Shown here: piece after piece, positions 1 to 6,919 of the stretch
How positions within the stretch are numbered: the stretch's first letter is position 1
Layout of the letters: each line of letters opens with the position of its first letter
Assembly (NCBI GenBank): GCA_034436045.1
Contig: DAOTVZ010000130.1
Span: forward strand, 1 to 17,035
Reading direction: 5' to 3'
Origin: H111-94 sp034436045
GTDB taxonomy: Bacteria > Chloroflexota > Ktedonobacteria > Ktedonobacterales > Ktedonobacteraceae
DNA: 17,035 bases
Position numbers and translations under genes: made by a program
Notes under the pieces: model-generated
Told to the model about the DNA's origin: nothing
What the model saw: only the letters and a program-made list of their open reading frames with translations
Databases searched by the model: none

Positions 1-2448
1 TTTCTCGTCGAGAGTGGAGGTGTTCTTCGGTAGCTGGGTGGAGGAAAACGCCGTATCCGGCAGCAGCGGTTGGGTAGAACGGGCCGGTAGAGCGCGCAAC
101 GTAAAGAGAAACGTACTACCCTTGCCGGGCTGTCCACTACTCTCGACCCAGATACGCCCACCCATCGCCTCGACAAGCTGCTTGCAAATATATAAACCTA
201 AGCCTGCGCCACGCACGGAGCTATTCATATCGCGTTCCAGACGCATAAAACGCTCAAACAAGTGCGGTTGCTCCGCGCACGGGATTCCTGGGCCATAATC
301 ACGCACCGCCAGCACTACCTCTGTACCCTGGCGACGCGCGCTAATCTTCAATGGAGTACCAGCCGGAGAGTACTTTAATGCGTTATTCACCAGATTGAGA
401 ATCACCTGGCGCAGACGCATCGCGTCAGCCTCGACTACCAGGTTGGCGGCAACTTCCACCTCGACTGTGCGCCCACCATGTTTCAAGAGTACACCCAGCA
501 TCTCCAGCACATGCTCCACCGGCTCACGCAAAAGAATCGGCTGCAAGTTGATATTTACGGTATCTACCTGCACTCTGCTGGCATCCATAATATTCTCGAC
601 CATCAACACCAGTTCATCGCATCCGTGCTGCGCCCTGTGAATAAAACTGGCGCGCGTTTCGCTGGACAGCGAGGCATCGTACTGTGCCAGCAGATCAATA
701 TAGCCCTTCACAGCAGTCAGCGGCGTGCGCAGCTCATGCGAGGCCGTCATGATAAACTGATCCTTCAGCACGTCCAACTCCTTCTGACGCTCATAGGCAG
801 CACGCAAGGCCAGCGTCATCCGCGCCGTTTCCAGTAGCGAGGCAAAACGCGCGAGATGCTCCTGCAATACCTCAAAGTCTGGCCCGGCATAAGGTTGATG
901 GTCACCACGCTCCCCCAGTACCAGCACAGCGATCATCTTCCCCTGCACGCGCACAGGGGCCAGCAGCACGTTATCGCTCTGCGCCATCGACATGGGAGCA
1001 ATGTAGCGCTCAACACGCAAAGGGCATTGAAGCTCTGATGTCATCACTTCGCGCAAGAAGAGCGGACGACGGGCAGCGGCAAGGCGTGTAATAACGGGGT
1101 GAGAGCGAGCAAATCCATCGTTCTCTTCTGTACCATCTTCTGCTCTTGCTCCTGATGCTTGCAACACATACTCCACCAATGCTCGTCGCGCCAGTTCACT
1201 ATCGCTAGCAGTGAGCTTCGGACAGAGATAATACCGATGATGCGCCTCATCCAACACGAACAGACAGACCGCCGTTGTCTCGAAGGTCTGCACCAGCGAC
1301 GAGGTAATCAGTAAGGCCACCTCATCCAGATTAAGAGGCGTATCGGTCAAGGTTATGGCACTGCTGGAGAGATGACGATAACAAGCCATCTCGTGAAAAA
1401 AGAGTCGATCAACGCCCATTCTCACCAGCCATAACAACACGGGCATCAGGAGGGCGGTCAGCACGGCGCAGGCAAGGATATAGAGATCGGGGCTAATTAG
1501 CCAGAGCCGGGCGGTAAGAGTGAGGATAAGATACTCCAGCACTATCGTACCAATACCGTTGATAATCCACAAGACAGCCTGACGAATATAGGCGTCAAAA
1601 ACGAGTATCTGGTAGCGTAAAATAGCATATCCCAATGAAAGCGGGAAGAGAATAAACGAAAGGGTGCTCAATTGTGGATCAACTACCGGGAATATGTTGG
1701 AGTTCAATGCTTCAGGGAGGACAGTCAAACATAAGGCAGGTAAAATAGTAACAAAGATACCAACAATATATAAGCGGAATTGCTGACGCTTACGCATCGT
1801 AGATGCTTTGATATAAGAGAACAGCATGATGAAAATGGCGCTGATTAGACCGATAGCAAGGTATATGGTGCTTGCCTGCATTGGGGAGGAAGCAGAATTC
1901 GCTTTGGCCAAAAACAGATAAAGAGACCACAAGCTAATAGCCGGCGCGAAACATAGTAGCACTGCCCCATAGATCATCACCATCCACAAAATAATAAGAG
2001 TTTTAGCAGTATATCGAGCACTATTTTCTATCAAAATATTATAGATTATCTTAAAATAATTTGTGGGGAAAGTGCATAAAAGACATAGTAAAAATGTCAG
2101 AGCTATTGTCACCGCAATACGGCTTATGAAAGTTAGCAGACGATCATTTAAGGTAGCTGCGGTCTGCACTATAAATACACATGCCATTGCGCAGCAAAAG
2201 CTATAGAGCAGTGTAGCAGCAAGCCGATCACGAGCATAAAACCAGACCAGTGAGCCAATGATAAAGAACATCAACGAGGTGACAAAAGAACTGCCAAAGT
2301 AGAGCCATAGTGTAGGTGTGGGATGCAAAGCAGCAAAAGAATCGGTTTTTATGACATTTATCACTGCCAGCGCACAGAAAAGCAAACCGAGACAGATGAT
2401 GGTCAGTTGTCTCCTGGCAACTACAGGCATGGCAAAAAGACGTTTCAT
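1..2448 (-). CDS. polytopic membrane sensor histidine kinase, ComP-like topology, 3' end outside window
   Basis: Sensor kinase of a two-component system, inferred to sit in the membrane and read an external signal. 816 residues are visible without a stop; the C-terminus lies beyond base 1. Residues about 12-342 hold some 8-10 hydrophobic segments. The last part (about 268-290, LSLGYAILRYQ then FDAYIRQ) resembles the membrane-proximal module of ComP and many Chloroflexota kinases. A GAF-like domain follows (about 375-555), then a HisKA H-box TASHELRTPL with phospho-acceptor His571, an N-box with Asn688-Asn689, a D-box DYGPGIP at 717-723 and the G-box GAGLGLYICK near 746. The start at 2448 gives MKRLFAM. 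It lies 65 nt after the prenyl synthase gene on the same strand, which suggests one transcript. The ASHELRTPL H-box is the classical HisKA type, whereas ComP is HisKA_3, so orthology is not claimed. A receiver domain could follow outside the window. Confidence 0.9.
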   Translation of the reverse strand, partial: MKRLFAMPVVARRQLTIICLGLLFCALAVINVIKTDSFAALHPTPTLWLYFGSSFVTSLMFFIIGSLVWFYARDRLAATLLYSFCCAMACVFIVQTAATLNDRLLTFISRIAVTIALTFLLCLLCTFPTNYFKIIYNILIENSARYTAKTLIILWMVMIYGAVLLCFAPAISLWSLYLFLAKANSASSPMQASTIYLAIGLISAIFIMLFSYIKASTMRKRQQFRLYIVGIFVTILPALCLTVLPEALNSNIFPVVDPQLSTLSFILFPLSLGYAILRYQILVFDAYIRQAVLWIINGIGTIVLEYLILTLTARLWLISPDLYILACAVLTALLMPVLLWLVRMGVDRLFFHEMACYRHLSSSAITLTDTPLNLDEVALLITSSLVQTFETTAVCLFVLDEAHHRYYLCPKLTASDSELARRALVEYVLQASGARAEDGTEENDGFARSHPVITRLAAARRPLFLREVMTSELQCPLRVERYIAPMSMAQSDNVLLAPVRVQGKMIAVLVLGERGDHQPYAGPDFEVLQEHLARFASLLETARMTLALRAAYERQKELDVLKDQFIMTASHELRTPLTAVKGYIDLLAQYDASLSSETRASFIHRAQHGCDELVLMVENIMDASRVQVDTVNINLQPILLREPVEHVLEMLGVLLKHGGRTVEVEVAANLVVEADAMRLRQVILNLVNNALKYSPAGTPLKISARRQGTEVVLAVRDYGPGIPCAEQPHLFERFMRLERDMNSSVRGAGLGLYICKQLVEAMGGRIWVESSGQPGKGSTFLFTLRALPARSTQPLLPDTAFSSTQLPKNTSTLDEK

Positions 2449-2457
2449 AGCGCATTC

Positions 2458-2476
2458 ATGTGGACAATATCCACAT
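2458..2476 (-). promoter_or_regulatory. perfect inverted repeat in the leader of the kinase gene
   Basis: ATGTGGA and TCCACAT form a perfect 7-bp stem with a 5-nt loop in the 65-nt gap between the prenyl synthase gene and the kinase gene. On the transcript, a purine run (GGGAAAGGG) lies just 5' of the stem and GAATGCGCT separates the stem from the kinase ATG. If the hairpin forms, it would bring the purine run to an effective Shine-Dalgarno distance of about 9 nt. The repeat is seen directly; the function is inference. The stem is short and could be coincidental. Confidence 0.4.
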
Positions 2477-2513
2477 CCCTTTCCCAAGAAAAGTTTGCGA
2501 AGATAAAGATCGG

Positions 2514-3545
2514 CTACGATAGGCGCAACAATGAACGCAACAGCGGAGGGATCGGATGCAAGGCATCGATTTTACGCAGGCACTCTCCGGCGCGCTCACG
2601 GTAGAGCAAACTAATGCCCCAGGTTGCCACAATACCTTGCTGCAACGCTGACCGCTCCAGTGCGGGAACAGGTTCCTTTAACTCGCGTGCCGCCAATACG
2701 ACCGGCAACGTTTTTTTCCCACGTCGGAGGTCCGTTTTGCCAGAGGGCGCAAAGGAGCCTTCTTGTCCCTCTCTCTTTAGTATACCGGATGGCCCATACA
2801 TTGCCGACTCCTGCAAGATGGCATACAAATCATGGCTATCGTTGTCTAATTGATGGGCAATACCTAATAGTGTTCCCAGCTCAGCAAATAGCGATTGAGA
2901 TTGCTCATCGGCCTGGGCCAGTACGGCACCGGCAAGACAGGCCAGCGCCATCAAACTACCGGCTTTTTCCGTGGCAATTTCGATACATTCTTCCAGTGTC
3001 AACTCAGTAACCGAACGCTGCTCGGCCAATAAATCACGATGCTGTCCCCCGGTTGCTTGCAGCAGGGCAGTTTGAAAAAGCCCTTGCAGGGTCAACACAC
3101 GAGCAGGCTCTATACCGGCATCTTCTACAGCAAGCAGCAATTGTTGTGAGCAGGCCAGCAGGACGGTAGCGACATTCACCGTGCGTGGTACGCCTAGAAC
3201 CTGGAGCAGAGCCGTTTGCTCCTCATCCTCAACATCATCCAATAGATCGAGCGCGCAGATAAAACATTCCAGCGCCACCGCTACACTACTTACCGCCTCT
3301 AATGATAATGTGGGCTGTACGCACAGGGCCGAGAGAAACGTCAATAAGGCCCATGAACCGGCAGGAGGATACGAGGAAGAGGTTGCTTGCGCCTGCTCAA
3401 CGCTATAGAGCAGCTTGCCCGGTTGTTGCAAAGCGAAGACGACATCCGCTCTGAGTAAAGGATGTAAAGTTGATAGACAGCTATGAAGCCGCTCACGCAG
3501 CAGCGTCTGGTGAGCGGCCAGGATGACTTCAAGTTCTGGAGACAT
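2514..3545 (-). CDS. polyprenyl-diphosphate-synthase-like protein, candidate ComQ-type peptide isoprenyltransferase
   Basis: 343 residues with the all-helical isoprenoid synthase fold. The first Asp-rich motif is DDVED at 103-107. Further family marks are GGQHRDL (166-172), EKAGSLM (193-199), a second Asp-rich motif NDSHD at 235-239, and KTDLRRGKKTLP at 270-281. Both metal-binding motifs are intact, so an active prenyl-diphosphate enzyme is expected. In Bacillus, ComQ uses this fold to attach a geranyl or farnesyl group to Trp of the ComX precursor. The placement here, 21 nt after a small Trp-ending peptide gene and before a membrane kinase, makes that role plausible. A plain short-chain prenyl diphosphate synthase of isoprenoid metabolism is the main alternative. 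It is longer than ComQ (about 300 residues), partly from about 30 residues between the second motif and the KTDLRRGKKT block. The ATG at 3545 has no clear Shine-Dalgarno sequence, which suggests translational coupling to the peptide gene. Confidence 0.85.
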   Translation of the reverse strand: MSPELEVILAAHQTLLRERLHSCLSTLHPLLRADVVFALQQPGKLLYSVEQAQATSSSYPPAGSWALLTFLSALCVQPTLSLEAVSSVAVALECFICALDLLDDVEDEEQTALLQVLGVPRTVNVATVLLACSQQLLLAVEDAGIEPARVLTLQGLFQTALLQATGGQHRDLLAEQRSVTELTLEECIEIATEKAGSLMALACLAGAVLAQADEQSQSLFAELGTLLGIAHQLDNDSHDLYAILQESAMYGPSGILKREGQEGSFAPSGKTDLRRGKKTLPVVLAARELKEPVPALERSALQQGIVATWGISLLYRERAGECLRKIDALHPIPPLLRSLLRLS

Positions 3546-3566
3546 GACAACCGTCGATGGTGGTCA

Positions 3567-3767
3567 TTATGTCCACCAGGTTAGTACCGCCCGTTCGGTC
3601 GGCTGCTCAACATTCAAATGGGGGATCAGACGGGCAATGACACTTGCCACACGAGGGGAGAAGCCTTCACGCGCAATTACGTGCTCCGGGGTTTCAACCA
3701 CCTCTCTACGTAACGACTCATCTACAGAAACACGGCGTACAAAATCAAGGATTTGCTGCTCTTCCAT
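3567..3767 (-). CDS. small peptide precursor ending TWWT, candidate ComX-like pheromone
   Basis: A 66-residue reading frame starting MEEQQILDFVRRV and ending LTWWT. The start is chosen for its very strong Shine-Dalgarno sequence (AGGAGGGAG, spacing about 5 nt); a longer in-frame version from 3815 lacks such a signal. The N-terminal 50 residues are charged and helical (DFVRRVSVDESLRREVV, then EGFSPRVASVIARLIPHL), similar in style to RiPP leader regions and loosely to ComX precursors. The C-terminal segment from about residue 51 would be the mature part, with Trp64 and Trp65 as candidate isoprenylation sites. No signal peptide is visible, as in ComX. It is the first gene of the peptide, prenyl synthase, kinase set. 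The reading frame is well supported; the pheromone role is inferred from context and the Trp residues. Without the neighbours it would be a hypothetical protein. Confidence 0.65.
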   Translation of the reverse strand: MEEQQILDFVRRVSVDESLRREVVETPEHVIAREGFSPRVASVIARLIPHLNVEQPTERAVLTWWT

Positions 3768-4199
3768 AAGCTCCCTCCTGAACATTCCCAACTTTGCATG
3801 CCACTTCGGGCACACAAAAACAGCGTAGGCAAATCAGACAACAACTACACATACACAAGAGTACGCACTACTAGAAAGCACTACAAAAGCTTTGCGGCTT
3901 AACAGTAACAATGGTACCTGAAAATCACGCAAAATGCAAGAGCTTATGATGGAAATTAGCACCCGCTATAAATTACCTGTTGGGAAGAAGGACGGATAGC
4001 CGTTCAGCAGGCAAGCGGGCGGAGTACCAGCAAGGAATACCCCTTAAAAGATAACGGGTGTAAGCAGCAATGTGCCATAGTAGGGATAAAGTCTCGCGCT
4101 TGCCTTGCGAGGCAGGTACCGTACCTCGCGCTGACAATTGACGAACTGACATATTGCCTGTAGAATCAAAACGAAACGTGAAGAGGAGCACCCGGTACG
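3768..4199. promoter_or_regulatory. 432-bp gene-free divergent control region
   Basis: No convincing gene lies between the divergent peptide gene (minus) and the queuosine-salvage gene (plus). The region must hold the promoters of both. On the minus strand TTGCAT and TACCAT are separated by 17 bp (about 3904-3932), a weak sigma-70-like candidate. A single TTGCGG at 3892-3897 equals half of the Bacillus ComA box but has no partner at the proper spacing. Near the plus-strand gene are a palindrome (4114-4126) and the direct repeat CTCGCGCT (4093-4100 and 4125-4132, 32 bp apart). The sequence is lower in GC near the peptide gene. Exact start sites cannot be assigned by eye. Confidence 0.5.
4114..4126. 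promoter_or_regulatory. palindrome AGGTACCGTACCT, possible operator
   Basis: Six-bp arms AGGTAC and GTACCT flank one central base, 73 bp upstream of the queuosine-salvage start. It lies within a wider imperfect dyad bounded by GCGAGG and CCTCGC (4107-4129). Position and symmetry fit a dimeric regulator site, but no regulator is known. A role is inference only. Confidence 0.3.
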
Positions 4200-5249
4200 A
4201 TGGACAATTACAATTGGTCAAGCAATGACGATGAGACACTTTACTCCTTGCCCAATCCCGATCCACTGGGCATTTTGAGTAGCACACATGCGGTGATTGA
4301 ACAGGGCGAACAGGTATGGATTAATGTGGAACAGGTAGAGGCGCTTGCCCTGCGCTGGCTGCACAGTGGTGCGCTCAAAGCTGCTATGACACCCGCCACT
4401 TATTGGGATACGCGCTATCATTTCCACGATGACAGCGAGCGCAGCGTCAATTGGGTGCTGGTGCTGGACGCACTCAATTTTTGCTTTTGGGCCGAGAAGA
4501 ACCAGCCGCGCTGGCAGGTAGACTATCAAGGCGAAACGTTGAACGGCTATCTGGCAGAGGCCGCCGCGCTCAAACGCGCCATCGAGGAAGGATTTCCAGT
4601 GTGGGATGCTACTTTCCTCAGTACTGTGTCGGAGGAGACGGTAGCAACCATCCTGCGCGGCATCCCTGGTTCGGCACCAATTCCCCTGTTTGAGCAGAGA
4701 GTACACAATATGCGCGAGGTGGGGCAGGTGCTACTCGCGCAGTTCGATGGGCAATTTAGCAACGCTATAGAGCAGGCTCAGTTCGACGCTGTTCAGCTTG
4801 TCCAATTACTAATCAAGTACTTTCCATCGTTTCAGGATCGCGCTCACTATCGCCAGCGCGAGGTACGCTTCTTCAAACGCGCCCAGATTTGTGCGGTCGA
4901 TCTCTACAACGCCTTCCAGGGCCAACACTGGGGTCGGTTGCAGCATCTTGAGCAACTGACCTGCTTCGCCGATTACAAATTACCACAGGTACTGCGTCAC
5001 TATTCCGTGATTGAGTATGCACCAGCACTGGCACAACATATCGATCAGCAGGAACCCCTCGCGGCGGGCAGTGAAGAGGAAATTGAGATACGTGCGGCGA
5101 CCGTCTGGGCCTGTGAACTGCTACGGCGCGCGTTATATTATCATGGCCTCTCCGTGACTGCTGCCGATATCGACCAACTGCTCTGGCTTACCGGCCAGCA
5201 AGCTGATGAGATGAAGCCATACCATCGCACGCGCACCATATACTATTAA
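4200..5249 (+). CDS. qng1: queuosine-5'-phosphate N-glycosylase (queuosine salvage, DUF2419)
   Basis: Cytosolic hydrolase of the queuosine salvage family: it releases the base queuine from queuosine 5'-phosphate so it can be reused for tRNA modification. The 349 residues match the family along their length. Marks are the SVNWVLVLDALNFCFW block (about 81-96), the following RWQVDYQGETLNGY (104-117), VWDATFLSTVSEE, the central FPSFQD...RFFKRAQICAVDLY stretch, CFADYKLPQVLRHY, and EIEIRAATVWACELLRRAL near the end. The acidic residues of LDALNFCFW and FADY correspond to active-site segments in the family. GAGGAG precedes the ATG at 11 nt spacing, and the start gives a normal family length. It is followed 51 nt later by a MurE-like gene; no functional link between the two is evident. 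Bacterial members are sporadic and thought to be partly horizontally transferred. Confidence 0.92.
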   Translation: MDNYNWSSNDDETLYSLPNPDPLGILSSTHAVIEQGEQVWINVEQVEALALRWLHSGALKAAMTPATYWDTRYHFHDDSERSVNWVLVLDALNFCFWAEKNQPRWQVDYQGETLNGYLAEAAALKRAIEEGFPVWDATFLSTVSEETVATILRGIPGSAPIPLFEQRVHNMREVGQVLLAQFDGQFSNAIEQAQFDAVQLVQLLIKYFPSFQDRAHYRQREVRFFKRAQICAVDLYNAFQGQHWGRLQHLEQLTCFADYKLPQVLRHYSVIEYAPALAQHIDQQEPLAAGSEEEIEIRAATVWACELLRRALYYHGLSVTAADIDQLLWLTGQQADEMKPYHRTRTIYY

Positions 5250-5300
5250 CATTGAACACTGTATAGCACTTTACCTTTATTTCCGTGAGAAGAATATAGC

Positions 5301-6827
5301 ATGCAACTCAACAGACTATTACAAGCTCTGGCGGAGCCGCCACGACATATTCATCAATTATCTGTTTTACCCGATTTGATTGAGATCAGTGGTCTGGCCT
5401 ATGATTCGCGCGCAGTCACGGCAGGCGATCTCTTTTTTGCTATTCCAGGCACACACACTGATGGTCGCCTCTTTCTCAGCGAAGCTGCGCGCAAGGGGGC
5501 CTTGCTGGCTATCGGTGAGGCACTTGAGCATACGGACGATGTGCCCTTACCCTATATTGAGGTGGCGGATGTGCGCGCCGCGCTGGCCGACCTGTCCTGC
5601 GCCTTCTACGACTATCCCTCGCAGCACCTCTGCACCATCGGCGTGACAGGCACCGACGGCAAGACCACCACCTGCAATCTGATCAGCCTGATCCTGGAAA
5701 CAGCGGGCAAACGCACTGGCCTGATGACCACCGCCAATTTTCGTCTGAACGGGCAGGAATGGGAGAACACCACGCGCCAGAGTACGCTAGAGGCACTAGA
5801 AATCCAGCAGTTCTTGCGCCGCATGCTTGATCACCAGGCGACGCACGCCGTCATCGAAACAACCTCTCACGGATTAGCCTTGCAACGGGTGCGTGGCTGC
5901 GCCTTCGATGTCGGTGTGGTCACAAACATTACGCAAGAACACCTGGATTTTCACAAAACGCTGGCGGCCTACCGGCGGGCCAAAGCGCGCCTGCTGGAAA
6001 TGCTCGATCCCGCCCGCGATAAGGGGTTGGGTGGTCGGAGTGTCGCCATATTGAACCGCGATGATAGTAATTATGAGTATTTAAAACAATTCTGTCGCGT
6101 GCCAATCCTGGATTACGGCCTCGACCCTGCCGCGTCAGTGCGCGCCGTCGATGTACAATTGCAACCGACGCATACCCGTTTCCGCGTCATTTTACCGGAC
6201 AACGAGTACATTATTGAGACACGACTCGTTGGACAATTCAACGTCAGCAACGCCCTGGCGGCCATCGCGGCCACCTATAGCCAGGGCATTCCCATCGCTA
6301 CCATCGCGGCAGCCCTGGCCGACATCAAAGGCGTGACCGGACGTATGGAGCGCATTGATGAGGGCCAGCCCTTCACCGTAATTGTTGATTATGCCCATAC
6401 GGCAGACAGCCTGAGCAAAGTGCTGGCGACGCTGCGTCCGGTCACGCCCGGTCGCCTGATCGTCGTCTTCGGCTCCGCCGGTGAACGTGATCGGCAAAAA
6501 CGTCCCGCCATGGGACGAATTGCCGCCCAAATGGCAGACTTTTTCGTTATTACTGATGAGGATCCGCGCGAGGAAGATCGAGAGCAGATTTTACGCGAGA
6601 TTGCCGCCGGGGCGGAAGAGGTTGGCAAACGCAAGGGGCGAGATTTTCTCTGCATCGCGGATCGCGCAGAGGCTATTGGTGCCGCCTTTGCCTCTGCCAG
6701 AGCCGGTGACACTGTTCTGCTGGCCGGCAAAGGACACGAACAAAGTATAATTATGGGGCGAACGAAACTACCCTGGGATGACCGGCGAGTCGCGCGCGAA
6801 CAAATTCATAAAATTTTGCAACAGTAA
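5301..6827 (+). CDS. murE: MurE-type UDP-MurNAc-tripeptide ligase
   Basis: ATP-dependent Mur ligase that adds the third residue to UDP-MurNAc-L-Ala-D-Glu in cytoplasmic peptidoglycan precursor synthesis. 508 residues, normal for MurE (about 480-500). Visible are the N-terminal UDP-binding block YDSRAVTAGDLFFAIPG (34-50), the P-loop GVTGTDGKTTT (114-124), ETTSHGLAL (186-194), NITQEHLDFH (209-218), the segment YRRAKARLL with the candidate carbamylated Lys, DYAHTADSL, and AGKGHE near the end. The specificity motif is DEDPRE at 419-424, where DAP-adding enzymes usually have DNPR. This replaces the key Asn with Asp and resembles the DDPR type reported for Thermotoga MurE, so Lys or Ornithine addition is possible. 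Ktedonobacterial walls have been reported to contain ornithine, which would fit. It lies upstream of a MraY-like gene, the next membrane step of the same pathway. Confidence 0.9.
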   Translation: MQLNRLLQALAEPPRHIHQLSVLPDLIEISGLAYDSRAVTAGDLFFAIPGTHTDGRLFLSEAARKGALLAIGEALEHTDDVPLPYIEVADVRAALADLSCAFYDYPSQHLCTIGVTGTDGKTTTCNLISLILETAGKRTGLMTTANFRLNGQEWENTTRQSTLEALEIQQFLRRMLDHQATHAVIETTSHGLALQRVRGCAFDVGVVTNITQEHLDFHKTLAAYRRAKARLLEMLDPARDKGLGGRSVAILNRDDSNYEYLKQFCRVPILDYGLDPAASVRAVDVQLQPTHTRFRVILPDNEYIIETRLVGQFNVSNALAAIAATYSQGIPIATIAAALADIKGVTGRMERIDEGQPFTVIVDYAHTADSLSKVLATLRPVTPGRLIVVFGSAGERDRQKRPAMGRIAAQMADFFVITDEDPREEDREQILREIAAGAEEVGKRKGRDFLCIADRAEAIGAAFASARAGDTVLLAGKGHEQSIIMGRTKLPWDDRRVAREQIHKILQQ

Positions 6828-6919
6828 CGTTTTGCTATTGAGAACTATCGCTATACCTGAGATTACTGCATCTCGACTGTGCGGTGGCAGTATATAAAAA
6901 CACGGTCTGGGAGAGCCTT

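Noticed and set aside
395..1038. Plus-strand frames in the left region
   Set aside because: They are antisense to the histidine kinase, whose H, N and G boxes are all in the minus frame.
3768..3815. In-frame N-terminal extension of the small peptide (start at 3815)
   Set aside because: The inner ATG at 3767 has a very strong Shine-Dalgarno sequence that lies inside the extension; the longer form has none.
3892..3897. TTGCGG as a ComA box
   Set aside because: Only one half-site is present; the CCGCAA partner at 4-bp spacing is missing, so it is likely chance.
3973..4287. 104-residue minus-strand reading frame
   Set aside because: It overlaps the start of the queuosine-salvage gene, has no ribosome site and an atypical composition; a shadow frame.
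6192..6730. Minus-strand frames of 112 and 113 residues inside murE
   Set aside because: Antisense shadows of conserved Mur ligase codons.
6884..6919. GTG start adding 12 residues to MraY
   Set aside because: GGGAG 6 nt before the ATG at 6920 makes the shorter start better.
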